NCBI GenBank assembly: GCA_922989275.2
Contig: OV277861.1
Coordinates: forward strand, 40,116,623 to 40,180,622
DNA length: 64,000 bases
Source: Gari tellinella
Taxonomy: Eukaryota; Mollusca; Bivalvia; Cardiida; Psammobiidae
Direction: 5' to 3'
Below, piece after piece: positions 21,192-32,772 of this stretch; position 1 is the stretch's first letter; every line of letters begins with the position of its first letter. The notes beneath the pieces are model-generated. The model saw nothing but the letters and a program-made list of their open reading frames with translations, was not told where the DNA came from and did no database searches. The translations under genes and the position numbers were made by a program.

Positions 21192-21488
21192 TACAGCGTA
21201 GCAGACGTTGTTCTTTCTCGTTCAAACGCAAACCAAATACGGTTCAATAAAATATAGAAATCTACGATGTTTTTTTTAATCGGATTGGCAAACAGTTCGT
21301 AGCCTGATCAGTCGCCGGGTTACCCGGAGCCTAGGTACATGTAGTCCATGTAGCGAACGGCGGGCTATATTTGGACATGTCGTCATCCTACCCAGAGCCT
21401 GATCTGGTTCCAAAGTATGGCAACGGAATTCATTTATTTAGGACAACGCGTTTATTGGAAAAGCATACAGTCCATATTCTCCACCGTG
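21190..21488. mobile_element. MITE-A, third of three, hairpin expanded
   Basis: Shares TA with copy two. GTTCGTAGCCTGATCAGTCG begins the core, but about 80 bp separates the arms; the partner GAGCCTGATCTGGTTCC follows at 21395. Ends ATATTCTCCACCGTG. Confidence 0.65.
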
Positions 21489-21544
21489 CACTGATGTGTA
21501 CTTACATGTTATATATATATATGAATGCCCTTGAGGTATAACTA

Positions 21545-21893
21545 TACAGTGTTCTATCCATGCAGCGGCCCTCCCAACAATGACTCCCTCCTTACAACGA
21601 CCCTTACCGTAACTCCCTAAACAGGACAATAATGTCTTACATTTTTACTGCTGCAACATCGTCTGCTTAAAATTGTCGTCTGCTGTTTTTTCCTCTCAAA
21701 GTTACATATAATTGGACATTCTAATAGAAGAACTGTGATGACAAGTGACAAACAGCATGAATCAAGATCAGACGCCGCGTTACGCTGTTTTAAATGTAAG
21801 CCAATTCTTAATTTTCCCTAAAACGATTCCCTCCGAACAACACACACAATCTGTGTCTCCCATTGGGTATCGTTGTAGAGAGGGAGCACTGTA
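21545..21893. mobile_element. MITE-B
   Basis: TACAGTGTTCTATCC...AGAGGGAGCACTGTA; hairpin truncated after GACGCCGCGTTACGC. Confidence 0.8.
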
Positions 21894-21969
21894 TTTACAA
21901 TTGTCGTCTTCAATAGATTTTCTCTTCTTTGCAACAGCTCTCATGATTTATTTATCAGCAAATATCGTT

Positions 21970-22055
21970 TCAGTGTGAACCAGTTTAAAACCAGTTAGAT
22001 GCGACGCCGAGTTATTTGGCGTCTAATTTTGTTCTAAACTGTAACAGTTGTCAAC
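21970..22055. repeat. Core-1 hairpin fragment
   Basis: CAGTTTAAAACCAGTTAGATG, centre GCCGAGTTATTTGGC, then TAATTTTGTTCTAAACTG. Confidence 0.5.
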
Positions 22056-22289
22056 CGTTCGTCCGTAGCGCACAGAAGGCTATATAGCGTGTAAACAACA
22101 GTGTTGTATGTTTACATGTTTATACTCTATTAATTCAAACTATATATAGTATATATTGTAGATCTATATATTAACGGTAGTATAATAATGCAAATTAAAA
22201 TGCAGCAATCTATCTATCGTACAGATCTACGAGTTTTTCTCACATGGATAAAACTAGACTATAGCTTTAAGTCAACTTTAAGGTTAGGG

Positions 22290-22505
22290 TTAACCCTTTA
22301 CCTGATAGCCTGTATCTAGTATTGAAATTGGTGACCACTTAAAGCAGGTTGAAAGTAAAGCAGAATGCTTTAAGCTTCCATGTGCTTGAATATAGAAAAT
22401 ATTTCCTATACTATATATTCATAACTGATTAAATTTGAACTATTTTCTTCAGCGGAGGAATAAATCATGTCCGCTAAAAGGCGCTTCAATGGGGAAAAGG
22501 GTTAA
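22290..22505. mobile_element. MITE-C with collapsed hairpin
   Basis: TTAACCCTTTACCTG...GGGGAAAAGGGTTAA; the hairpin is reduced to GTAAAGCAGAATGCTTTAAGC, losing the loop-side arms. Confidence 0.8.
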
Positions 22506-22974
22506 GGTATGTAATGAGCAAATGACTGCATCTAAGGTCAAGAAGTTTCATATGCTGATGCGCCTCAACGAGTAGACCTAGAAAAAATACAGTTTGTTGA
22601 CATTGACATTGACCTTGATCTCAAGGGTCAACGTTATGGTTTTGCGCAGAAGTCTTTTACTTGCAGGAGGTGAGATTCGTGATCTTTGATTACCCGTTCT
22701 GTGTTGATCTACTTTCACCCTGCTTTAAGTAGTCAACTTGCTTAAACACCTATCAATTGACACGCTTGCACGTTACGTAAATACTAAAGGCAGTGTTATG
22801 TCTTCAGTAGATTGTCAGCATTCTATGTACATGTAGTAATAAGTGAGGTGTAAGTAATTTAACCTTACAAACAGTTTTACCTTTACAAATGTGCATCTCC
22901 ACCAAACCATGTGTTGTTACTACGCAGCAGTAGATCGTCTTGAAACCCCTAACAACTAGAAGTAAATACAGGCG
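22506..22974. other. Unassigned stretch
   Basis: Contains GACATTGACCTTGATCTCAAGGGTCAA (22605-22631, an AGGTCA-type word pair) and a solitary CACCCTGCTTTAAGTAGTCA from MITE-C at 22716. No gene seen. Confidence 0.35.
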
Positions 22975-23072
22975 CTAACGCTTAAACTATTATTTCCGTT
23001 GCAAACAGCTTGGATCAAGATCAGACGCCGGGTTCCCCGCGTAAGATGAGGCTCCAAACTGTTTGCCACTCA
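22975..23072. repeat. MITE-A core fragment
   Basis: GCTTAAACTATTATTTCCG, then core AGATCAGACGCCGGG and GAGGCTCCAAACTGTTTGCC. Confidence 0.65.
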
Positions 23073-23185
23073 ATTTAAAATAAATAGGTTAGCAATATGA
23101 AAAATAATGTTCTATCTTTATTGCATTGTGTTTGGGTTTTCATTTACGTTTAACCGGAACTTCTGTACTGTACATGGAATGCTAT

Positions 23186-23435
23186 TACAGTGGAGAATCT
23201 GTTATTATTTCCCAATAAACGCCTTTACGCTAAAACTATTATTTGCAGTGCAAACAGTTTGGAGCCAGATCAGACGCCGGGTAACCCGGCGTCTGATCAG
23301 GCTCCAAACTGTTTGCCACCAAGATAAACAAGAATTATCAGAATTGTCCAAAAGTTGTTATTTTCTACGTTTTAGTGATTTGCGTTTGCGTACGTTTGCG
23401 TTTAAACGGGAAAGAATAACAGATTCTCCACTGTA
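23186..23435. mobile_element. MITE-A, complete
   Basis: TACAGTGGAGAATCTGTTAT...GATTCTCCACTGTA, hairpin GCCGGGTAACCCGGC. Opposite orientation to 20943. Confidence 0.92.
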
Positions 23436-23504
23436 CATGTTATCTCTCTAGACTAGATGCTATTCTGTCAGGTTGTATTTGCGTACCGTGCAAGCCGTAT
23501 TCCC

Positions 23505-23895
23505 ACCGCGGTCCGATAACGTTATTACCAGTTTGTGCCCATGCATGGCCCTATATACAGGACATAGGCAAACAATATATGCGGCAACAGAGTGTTAAAC
23601 TGTTTCTGGTTGGAATTTAAAAATAACAGAAAATAAAAATGGAAATTTAGGCCGGACACTCATTAGATCAAACATTTTCTGATCAAATATATAAGGCATA
23701 AAAGGGTTATCATCTGTATAACGCGTCGTCTACTTTAGGTTATAATTTTGTTTTTTGGCATTTTGAATGAAGCAACATTGGTATTGAGCATCGACTATTT
23801 TGTATCCTGATAAGAAATTGGGTTACTCGGCGTCTGACAAGGATCCGAACTGTCTGTATATATGTCAGTGCATTCTGGCCAACTAAAGGGTTAAC
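23505..23895. repeat. Decayed MITE-E2 then MITE-D2
   Basis: GGACATAGGCAAACAATATA, GTTTCTGGTTGGAATTTAAAA and GCATAAAAGGGTTA (23505-23710) match E2. 23711-23895 has CGTCGTCTACTTTAG, a half-core TACTCGGCGTCTGAC and CTAAAGGGTTAA (D2). Confidence 0.5.
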
Positions 23896-24426
23896 ATTGT
23901 AATTATGACTACTGTCCAATAGTTTCAACATATTTATTTTCATAATAACATGTGCAAAAGGATTGGACCACAAGTTATTACAACATTATCGTCGGCCCTT
24001 TCCCTAGATATATACAAAACAGTGGCATAGCATAGTAAGGTAGAAAATTGAATAGTTTCTTTGCTAAAATAGCAATCGATGGCACGACCGGAGTGTTGTT
24101 TATACACTTTACTCATTTACTTTATACAAATGGTCTGTTTAACGATTTTCCAAAACAATTATAATCGGCTAAATAGTCCTGGTATCGATACAGTATTAAG
24201 TAAGATAAGACGAGTTTCAAGTACTCTTTGAAGTACAAGTTAATGGCAAAGTATTGGTTTTAGAGTGCCACTGGTTTAACTAAAGCAAAGCAACATAACT
24301 ATATATAAACATAACATAAACTTATTGTTGCGTGTTTGTTGAGAATCGCATGGTATCGTGGATGTACTGACGGACTGTCTGAAAAATATGCATATTAAAA
24401 TCAAGAGGTTTCGATTCATCTCCAGA
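23896..24426. other. Unassigned stretch
   Basis: Nothing recognised on either strand. Confidence 0.3.
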
Positions 24427-24676
24427 TTAACTCTTTCCTCCCTGAAACTTTAAATGGACAATTCTAGTTTCCATTTTAGTCTAGTCCATTTCTGACTTTA
24501 AAGGGTTATTTTTGTTAATGTTTGGCATTAAGACAAACAGTGAAGACCCTGATCAGAGTGCTCCTTTCGGAGCCCTCTGATCTGGGTCTTCACTGTTTGC
24601 ACGGACAAGTGTACTATTCACATGTACACTGTTTGAAAATGACGCCTATATGCGGGACTAGGGTTCAAAGGGTTAA
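24427..24676. mobile_element. MITE-E, complete
   Basis: TTAACTCTTTCCTCCCTG...GGTTCAAAGGGTTAA. Core GACAAACAGTGAAGACCCTG ATCAGAGTGCTCC with mirror GGAGCCCTCTGATCTGGGTC. Confidence 0.88.
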
Positions 24677-24868
24677 AGGAGATCTAAGGTGACTTGATTT
24701 ACATGAGACAGGTTGATTAACATTATGTTTCGTGTTTGTGTGTATAAGGGACATTCAAGAAAAAAATGAAATGAATTCTTGTCCAATAGCTTATGTAGTA
24801 GAGAAGACGTAGAAGTATGTATAAAATAATTAAAAAAATATGTTTATTTTTACAACAGTTTTGAGCCT

Positions 24869-25449
24869 GGGGCCCGATTTATAAACGTTACGCAGAATAG
24901 TGGACACGCAGGTGATCCACTTGCTCTCATTTTCGAGCATTAAAATAAGAAGGGCATTTTTACATAACTTGTAATAACTTTTTTTTCTGGACAGATATCG
25001 TTCCTGTGCAAACGGCCTGTGTTAGCTTAAACATTTTCCTTTATGATGGAATTGTTTTGAAAAAATATTTTAATAAGATTTTGGTCCTTTTTTAAGTTTA
25101 AAAAGACACCTCTAATTCACATTAAACAAAGAGTAAAATGCTGAAAATAAGCATCGACACGGATAATATAACACGACCTTGTGCATTTATACAAATCGAT
25201 ATCAATTCTGTGCAAACGGGCTCGTAAACTTGACTATTTGTTCTTTATTTTGATATAAATTTAAGAATTGTAAGTTAATGTTAATTTGGTCCTTTTTCAA
25301 ATTGAAAATAAAATTAATATGTTCAAAGAGTCGTCGGGAGTTTCCGTAAATACCGAGCGGTAAGAGCCGAACATTGACGGACACGCAAGCTAGCGTAGGA
25401 TAGTTTATCGATAATCTATCGGTGTCCATTATTCTGCCTAACGATTCCA
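24869..25449. mobile_element. Element N
   Basis: Left GGGGCCCGATTTATAAACG then GCAGAATAGTGGACACG; right CGGTGTCCATTATTCTGCCT AACGATTC is its inverted partner. About 580 bp, no ORF of note. Confidence 0.6.
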
Positions 25450-25458
25450 ACGACACAT

Positions 25459-26393
25459 GTTACCCTTTGTCAAAACTTTAAAATACATTTAATTTCTGAT
25501 TTCTTTATAGAGATATCTAATCCTGTCTTGTGACATCTCTTTGGAATCTTCTTTTCAAGACGATTCCAAAGAAATGTAACAAGACAGGATTAGATGTAGA
25601 TGAAAACATAAACAATAGGGACTATTTTAGTGAAATGCCTGGCTTAATCGAGGGAGTTACTCCCCTTGAAAAATAAGCCGATAGCGACTTTCCAGCAAGA
25701 AGCCATCAATTTAGGTTACATAGAATATATAACGAATTTTTTTTGTAACTGCAATAAAACCATTATTGTTCAAATCACAATATCCGCCCCGTTATGAGTT
25801 GAATGGTCTAAATCTACACTTTATGATGGTATATTTTGTTTTAAGATAATATTTCATCTTCAACAGTATTTTTTTGATTATTTAAACAGTAAAGTGCTGC
25901 CTATATATTCTTATACGAATATGCAAAAACGTGGGAGTGGTGTACCTTTCTTGGATCTTAAAAGCAATTTATTTATCAAAATCAAATATCCGCCCCGTTA
26001 TGGGTAAATTGAGAAAACATTGCTCTTTCTAATGATATAAATTTCAGAAAAATAGATTAGTGTCTTGTACAGTATTTTTTAAGTTGAATTACACTATATT
26101 TCATGATTTCAAGCTGTTACACTCGTTAATCCTACGGAAATTACCGACCATAGCATTATCATCGGGTGACCCCCTGGCGCGTTTAATTGCGCGGTATCAT
26201 AAAACTGCCATGGGGAATCTGTCATGTATTGAAATAAAGGGAGAAAACCACAATGCGTATTTCGGCTTCTTTACTAGGTCTTTAAGGGACGCAATCCAGT
26301 GATTTTGCTAAAAAGAGTCCCTAATGTAATATTTGAAACTTATAATCTGACTTACGACAACGTTTGTCGTACGAAGTTTTATGAAACGTGCCA
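25459..26393. mobile_element. Element M interrupted by element Q
   Basis: The M interior (CTTTGGAATCTTCTTTTC, AAACAGGATTAGATG-like) continues to 25614 and resumes at about 26324 with CTGACTTACGACAACG and TTTTATGAAACGTGCC. Confidence 0.55.
25615..26323. mobile_element. Element Q, nested in M
   Basis: Left ATAGGGACTATTTTAGTGAAA TG; right CAGTGATTTTGCTAAAAAGAGTCCCTAAT is the inverted partner. The right part has GGGACGCAATCCAGTG, shared with 55420-55690. Confidence 0.55.
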
Positions 26394-26455
26394 TTGTGTC
26401 TGTTCTGGCTCTAAAATGTTTGTAATGGCCGTTGTTGTTTCACTCGGTTATTTGT

Positions 26456-26711
26456 TTAACCCATCACCCTATAAATACGCCTTTTTACGCCTATAATGAT
26501 TCGTCATCTGAATAAAATAGTTCCACTTGGTAAAGTCATGGATATGTATCATAAGATATATTTTCTTTAATCTAGTAGATAATACCTCTAAGTAAAGCAG
26601 GCTGAAAGTAAAGCAGAATGCGCCTTAGGGCGCATTCAACTTTACTTTCAACCCGCTTTAATTGGTCACCTATATTCAAAACTAGAAACAGACTATGGGG
26701 TAAAAGGTTAA
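26456..26711. mobile_element. MITE-C, complete
   Basis: TTAACCCATCACCCTAT...GGGTAAAAGGTTAA; hairpin GCGCCTTAGGGCGC. Confidence 0.85.
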
Positions 26712-26817
26712 TACATGTGATAACGTTTTCTCCACTGTGACATTATTAAACAGAATTTCGCTATATTGAAATCACTCCAACGATGGCTGGTGTATAAACT
26801 GTGATACAGGCGGTAGC

Positions 26818-27069
26818 TTAACCCTTTACCCCATAGCCTGTTTCTAGTTTTCAAAATAGGTGACTACTTAAAGCAGGTTGAAAGTAAAGCAGAATGCGCC
26901 ATATGGCGCATTCTGCTTTACTTTCAGCCTGCTTTAAGCTATTACCTGCTAGAATAAGGAAAGTATTAAATTTGACACATATTCATAACGGTATATATTG
27001 GAACTATTTTCTTCAGCGGATGAATAAAATGCAAGTGCTAAAAGTCGCTTCTATAAGGCAAAGGGTTAA
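26818..27069. mobile_element. MITE-C, complete
   Basis: TTAACCCTTTACCCCATAGC...AAGGCAAAGGGTTAA; hairpin GCGCCATATGGCGC. Confidence 0.88.
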
Positions 27070-27074
27070 GTAAA

Positions 27075-27190
27075 ATCAGGATTACAGTAATGCAGAAAGC
27101 TCCTGAATGCGTTTTCTCACTGCATTATCTCCATCCTGTTCTATACAGCCACCTGCCCGAAACCGTTATTGAATACCTGAATATTGAGCA
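27075..27190. repeat. MITE-F-like core fragment
   Basis: AGTAATGCAGAAAGCTCCTG paired with CATTATCTCCATCCTG; CAGCCACCTGCCCG follows. Confidence 0.4.
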
Positions 27191-27235
27191 GTTTTAGTGC
27201 TGGGCATTATATAAATATTAGATATGGCAGTTGGT

Positions 27236-27333
27236 GTGACATTCAAATTGTCGACCCGAGAGACTGAATGTCAACCCGAGGGGAAACCGATGGTGCCATT
27301 CTTGTTTTCGAGGGTTGACAATTTGAATGTCAC
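27236..27333. mobile_element. Element P, 98-bp foldback
   Basis: A 22-bp inverted repeat with one mismatch: GTGACATTCAAATTGTCGAC at the left and its mirror GGTTGACAATTTGAATGTCAC at the right, around a 54-bp loop. No autonomous partner in the window. Confidence 0.65.
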
Positions 27334-27665
27334 GCAAACTTTCATTTAATATTTATTTTATTACACCGAGCTTATCAACCCTGACTGTGGAATCGTCTCG
27401 TTCGAATTTTATTAAATATGTTGTGAATACCAATTTAGAGCCGCCGACGACGTCACCTTGTTTATATCATTACAAAAAAGAAAGAAGAATAGAGAAAAGT
27501 AATATTATATAGAGTCATAAGAGAGACGAAAAGAATATCATATAGAGTGACAGTTATTTTGGATAGATGTAAAAGACGGTCGATGGGAAATTAACATTGT
27601 AACTGAAAGCGAGGTGTAATAATTCTGAATACCAACACAGCTACTCCAGTTGACACCTTAATTTG

Positions 27666-27840
27666 TACAGTGGACACGGTGCTATTTTCCCCAATAATCG
27701 CGTTTATGCTAAAACTATTATTTCAATTGCAGTCAGTTTTGAGCTAGATCAGACGGCTCGTAATTTTCTATATGTTTTGCATTGCATTCACATATATCGT
27801 TTGCGTTTAAACGGGAAACAATTGAGTATTCTCTACTGTA
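27666..27840. mobile_element. MITE-A, internally deleted
   Basis: TACAGTGGACACGGTGC...TATTCTCTACTGTA; the hairpin's second arm is missing after AGATCAGACGGCTCG. Confidence 0.75.
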
Positions 27841-27958
27841 TATGGGGTAAATGCTGTTCTCCACCCAGATTGCGTATGCAAATGATACTATTCTAAGTAG
27901 AGCAGAACTTCATTATGCATTGTGACTTCCGGACACTTATTTCATATATCTCAGTATG

Positions 27959-28179
27959 TACAGTGGAGAAGACGCTATTCTTTACCAATAAACGCGTTTA
28001 CACTACGAATATTATTTCCAATGTACAACTCGGCGTCTGATCAGGCTCCAAACTGTTTGCCACTAAGATTAAACTTAATAGTCAGAATTGTCAAAAAACG
28101 TCATTTTCAATATTTTATTGCAATGCCTTTTCGTTTCGTTTGCGTTTAAATGGCAAATAATAACGTATTCTCCACTGTA
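27959..28179. mobile_element. MITE-A, hairpin half deleted
   Basis: TACAGTGGAGAAGACGC...TATTCTCCACTGTA; the core starts directly at AACTCGGCGTCTGATCAGGC. Confidence 0.85.
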
Positions 28180-28396
28180 TGTGTATTGTCATAGGGGTCA
28201 ATATTCGACATTCCCCTCTAAAATATGCATATCTATCATGTTATACATTTCACTATAAAAGAAAATGTATTTCATTATCATAAAGAACTCCATAACAAAT
28301 AACTCAGCAAATAACTCGGCGCTACGTAAACTCATCCTAAAACACAGTCATAATGAAATATTTTCGGACTTTTTTTGTATGCTTTGGTACTTGCAA

Positions 28397-28744
28397 TACA
28401 GTGCTCCGTCCATTCAACGGTCCTCCCAACAACGCACTCCCTCCTTATAACAACGTTTGCCGCAGTTCCCTAAACAAGACAATTATGTCTTACACTTTTA
28501 CTGCTTCTTAAAATTTTCGTCTGCTATTTTTCTCAAATTTACATAATGGATATTTTGACAGAAAAACTTAATGACGAGTGACAAACAACTTGAATCCAGA
28601 TCAGACGCCGCGTAACGCGGCGTCTGATCTGGATTCAAGCTGTTTGCAATGTAAGCTAATTTCCCTCTCTATAACGACTCCATCCGAACAACGCACATAA
28701 TGGTTGTCTCCCTTTGGGTGTCGTTGTAGAGAGGGAGCACTGTA
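28397..28744. mobile_element. MITE-B, complete
   Basis: TACAGTGCTCCGTCC...AGGGAGCACTGTA; perfect hairpin with GCCGCGTAACGCGGC centre. Confidence 0.9.
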
Positions 28745-29429
28745 ATACTTTCGCCTTGAAAAAAATGAAAAGTAAAATATTGAAAATGACAGGTTCTTTA
28801 AATATTGGCGATTACTTAAAATCTGAGTGTCAAACTATATATCAGTTTGCAGCCAAGTAACTGTAACTAATCAGTTTATGAAGAATAAGCATCCTTTTTG
28901 GGGAAGAATGTCAGATAAACTGTTATTTTGTTTTCTTGTCGATAATGATTAAAGAGTTCGACTCGTCCTTGAACTAGAGGGACATTGAAGTTAATTATGT
29001 ACACACCATACTATACATATCATCATCTAGTCGCTGTCAAGTGATGTTTCTTTTCGCGCTGTCGCTTTTTCAACTTTAACTATATCTTCCGATATTACGC
29101 TTGCCAAGAAATCGTTTGCTTAAAATTGTCGTTCGCTTTTTTTCAAGTTTGTCAGATATAGATCATAAGCATGTCTATTTAAAAACGCTGGTATGCGTGT
29201 CTAATAGTTTTGATCCCGATAAGATATCACGTACTCTAGGTGTCTGCTCTGGACCCTGACTGCTTGCAACTGTCAATGCATTCCAGTTAAGGCAGTTAAT
29301 TAGATATAATATTATGCTTTTAGTGTAGGATCTTAATTCGAAATAATAACATACATATAAGAATCAAACAGGTTGGATACTTATCACTTAAGTTTCTTTC
29401 TCGATCAAAATATTTTCACTGAGTGCTAG
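28745..29429. other. Unassigned with decayed MITE-D2
   Basis: TTGCTTAAAATTGTCGTTCG and AATAGTTTTGATCCCGATAAG at 29110-29230 suggest an eroded D2. No gene. Confidence 0.35.
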
Positions 29430-29735
29430 CAAAACGTCCGAGCCTGGCACATTGTTTTGTTTCTGATCTAACGCCTAGTAACTTTGCGAGATAAAAGCAG
29501 ACGGCAGTTGTTTTCATCCTTCACATCCACATTGAGCCGTCAAAATCATCACTTTTGCGGACAAAATATCGCAAACTCAAATTTGACGTCCGAAATTGTT
29601 AGAAAAATATCGATAAGAGTGTCAAAGCGTTTGAATCGTGATTAAATGTCGCGTGACGCGGTGTCTGATCTGGACCTAAACTGTTTTCAACGTCGACTAA
29701 GTTCGCATATGGCATTAAAGAGGTTAACAGAATAT
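29430..29735. repeat. MITE-D2 fragments
   Basis: GATAAAAGCAGACGGCAGTTG and a core at 29625-29690 (GTTTGAATCGTGATTAAATG, centre TCGCGTGACGCGG). Confidence 0.45.
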
Positions 29736-29856
29736 ATACTGGAAGATTGTTTGACTTGAATGTCAGCGGAAATTGAATGCAATGTCACCGAGTCATTTAG
29801 TTGATGTTATCATCCTTGAAAGTTATTGACCTTGACCTTCATTGTTATCACATGCC

Positions 29857-30112
29857 TTAAACCCATTACCCCATAGCCGGTTTCTAGTATTGAATATAGG
29901 TGTCTATTTAAAGCAGGTTGAAAGTAAAGGAGAATGTGCCTTAAGGCGCATTCTGCTTTACTTTCAGCCTGCTTTAAGCTACCACCTGTTAGAATAAAGA
30001 AAATATTTCTAATGATACATATGCATGCATGCTGTATAGATTGGAACTATTTTCTACAGCGGAGGAATAAACTGAATGCGCTAAAAGGCGCTTATATGAG
30101 GGAAAGGGTTAA
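29857..30112. mobile_element. MITE-C, complete
   Basis: TTAAACCCATTACCCC...GGGAAAGGGTTAA, hairpin GTGCCTTAAGGCGC. Confidence 0.87.
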
Positions 30113-30334
30113 GGTCAACGTGAACAATGACGATTTCAGATCACAATAAGGTTTGTCCACTTATTTCACAATCTTTGCGGATGTCGATATATGATACAGC
30201 CGACTGGTTAAATATTGATTACATTCGCTCTTTACCATTGTCATGCAAAATCATCATAAAAATTGTCATTTGTGACATGAATCAAAATCCGTCTCATACC
30301 TTTCACTGAAGAACAAACCTTTGCAATACGTGTC

Positions 30335-30845
30335 AACATTTGTATTCTCATTTAAGGCCGATTAACTCAACGTCTGATCTGGATCCAAACTGTTTGCAAA
30401 TTTTAGCCAAGTCGCGTTTATTATGATAAGGGTTTACAAGGATGCTGCAGTTAATAAGAGGTTTTATTAACTTCATTCAATGTCATGACATCATCAACTT
30501 TAACCCTTATACTCTCAATTACGTCATAACGACGCGCATTTGCAAACAGTTTTGATCCTTTCGCGGCGTCTGATCAGGATTAAAACAGTTTGCTACTTTT
30601 TTTTTTTTTAAATAAAGTCAGTAATACTGTCTTAAATCTAACTTTAAATAGATATTGCAGACAACAATATCGTAGCAGACGACAATAATGCGGTAATGGG
30701 GTAAAAACCTAGAACGATCATTAAAATGGTCAAACAATTGTCGTCTGCTTTTATTCTCAAATTTAAACCTTACGTAAATTGATCATGAATGTCAAAAAGT
30801 GTGGATCCTCATCAGATGCCGCGCAACTCGGTGTCTGATCAGTTC
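30335..30845. repeat. MITE-D and D2 run
   Basis: Half-core at 30365-30410. 30497-30735 is a MITE-D (TTAACCCTTATACTCTC, eroded core, GATATTGCAGACAAC). 30715-30845 is a D2 part with core GTGTGGATCCTCATCAGATG. Confidence 0.6.
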
Positions 30846-30852
30846 AGGATGA

Positions 30853-31104
30853 TACAGTGGAGAAAACGTGATTCTTTCCCGTTTAAACGCGTTTACGCTA
30901 AAACTATTATTTCCATTGCAAACAGTTTGGAGCCATATCAGACGCCGGGTAACCCGGCGTCTGATCAGGCTCCAAACTGTTTGCCACTCAGATTTAAAAC
31001 AATAATTAGAATTATCAAAATATGGTAATTTCCTACATTGTAGCGATGTGCGATTGCGTTTCGCATGCGTTTAAACGGGAAAGAATAACGTTTTCTCCAC
31101 TGTA
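30853..31104. mobile_element. MITE-A, complete
   Basis: TACAGTGGAGAAAACGTG...CGTTTTCTCCACTGTA; hairpin GCCGGGTAACCCGGC. Confidence 0.92.
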
Positions 31105-31111
31105 ACCATTG

Positions 31112-31361
31112 TACAGTGGAGAATATGTTATTCTTTCCCGTTTAAACGCAAACGTACGCAAACGCAAAGCACTAAAACGTAGAATAGAACAATTTTTGGA
31201 CAATTCTGATAATTCTTGTTTATCTTGGTGGCAAACAGTTTGGAGCCTGATCAGTCGCCGGGTTAACCGGCGTCTGATCTGGCTCCAAACTGTTTGCACT
31301 GCAAATAATAGTTTTAGCGTAAACGCGTTTATTGGGAAAGAATAACAGATTCTCCACTGTA
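31112..31361. mobile_element. MITE-A, complete, back to back
   Basis: Starts 7 bp after the previous copy, opposite orientation; TACAGTGGAGAATATG...CAGATTCTCCACTGTA; hairpin centre CGGGTTAACCGG. Confidence 0.92.
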
Positions 31362-31364
31362 CTT

Positions 31365-31700
31365 TGGGTAAGGCATTGAAGGGGTTATCTTCTGCACTCT
31401 GTTGGCGGAATTGTGTTTATTCTTGCAAACAGTTTGGCTCCAGATGAGACGCCGAGTAGCTTGGTGTCACATCTGGATCCAAACTGTTTGATACTCTGAT
31501 TGTAATTACTTAACCTATTTGCGCATAGCGTCCTATAAAACGGACATAGACAAATAGTGTAGACTCTGGCGCGTCTGATCAGGGTCTACACTGTTTGCTG
31601 GTAGGAATTTCAATATGCTGCGTATGGTCAGAGTCTAGACTTTTTGCAATTGTCCCATTTTTATATAGGATATTGGGCACAAATGGGTTAAATATTTCAA
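31365..31700. repeat. MITE-D2 and MITE-E2 pieces
   Basis: Core CAAACAGTTTGGCTCCAGAT with GCCGAGTAGCTTGG at 31425-31490. E2 core AATAGTGTAGACTCTGG with AGGGTCTACACTGTTTGC at 31548-31602, ending ACAAATGGGTTAA. Confidence 0.6.
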
Positions 31701-31844
31701 TATTTCCTTGCATATGTTGAGATATCATAAATAGACGATGTATCATGTGCATTCTGCATATCTTTCAGACAGGCTACTGATTAATGTAAAAAGGTCAGTT
31801 ATACAGATAGTTTCTTTCTATACAGTAACACATGTAGTAAGCAT

Positions 31845-32170
31845 TTCTTCCTGAAACTTCGAATGGACATTCAAGTTACAAATTTTTCTAGTCCACTTTT
31901 TTCTCGTTTTTCTCAGGAACTTCAAATGCGCAGTTCAAGTTACTTATTTTTCTAGTCCACTATTTTACTTGTTCTTCTCAGGAACTTCCAATAGACAATT
32001 AAAGTTACTATTTTTTCTAGTCCACTATTTTTTTTTGGATATTCTCAGGAAATTACAATAGACAATTAAAGTTACTATTTTTTCTAGTCCACTATTTTAT
32101 TCGCTCTTCTCAGGAATTTCCAATGGACAATTTAAGTTACTGTTTTTTGTAGTCCACTATTTACTATAAC
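31845..32170 (+). repeat. Five-unit 65-bp minisatellite from a MITE-E arm
   Basis: Units marked by (A/G)GGAACTTCCAATGGACA-like words at about 31853, 31916, 31981, 32047 and 32114, each with AAGTTACTATTTTTTCTAG and TCCACTATTT. This is the outer arm of MITE-E, present once in normal copies. Confidence 0.75.
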
Positions 32171-32530
32171 GGTTGTTTTTATCACTATATTGCAGTATGA
32201 CAAACAGTGCAGAACTCGGACCTGGACATTCACTATTTTGCTAAGGATATAAGTATGTACTTTTCACAGGTACACTGTTTGCAAAGGGATCACAGTGCTC
32301 CCTTTCTACAACAGCATCCATTGGGAAACAAATATTGTGTGTGTTGTTCGGAGAGAGTTATTATATAGGGAGGGAAATTTGCTTACATAATTGTCCTCTG
32401 ATCAGGTCTGCACTATTTGTCATGCTGCAATATATTGTTTAAAATTAAATAAACCTTTAAGTTGTCTAAAATGGACTTAAATGGAAATTGGAATTGGCCG
32501 TTAAAAGTTTCAGAGACAAATGACTTAATA
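32171..32530. mobile_element. MITE-E interrupted by a MITE-B end fragment
   Basis: ATGACAAACAGTGCAGAACTC and CACAGGTACACTGTTTGCAAA are E parts. 32289-32395 is a MITE-B end (CACAGTGCTCCCTTTC, TGTTGTTCGGAGAGAG). E resumes with CTCTGATCAGGTCTGC. Confidence 0.55.
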
Positions 32531-32680
32531 TTTTCAGAGACTGAAAAAACTGATTTGCCATAAAAATGTAAATAAATGGCATGGACATAAACGCGTGAAT
32601 ATTAGTTTTAGTAAAATGGCTTTAGGGAAAGGATTTATTTCTAAAAAAAGCATTTCAAAAACAATCATAATTATTGATGA

Positions 32681-32757
32681 GTTCGGTCGTGATTCGAACC
32701 CATGCGGAAAGGCACACACATTGAAAGTCCTATACTGTAACCACCGATCACCGGGCC
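32681..32757 (-). tRNA. tRNA-like segment, minus strand
   Basis: On the minus strand, a B-box GGGTTCGAATCACGACC follows GATCGGTGGTTACAGTATAGG. Stems are incomplete, so a degenerate tRNA or SINE head is more likely than a functional gene. Confidence 0.4.
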
Positions 32758-32772
32758 AATCTTATTTTATCT

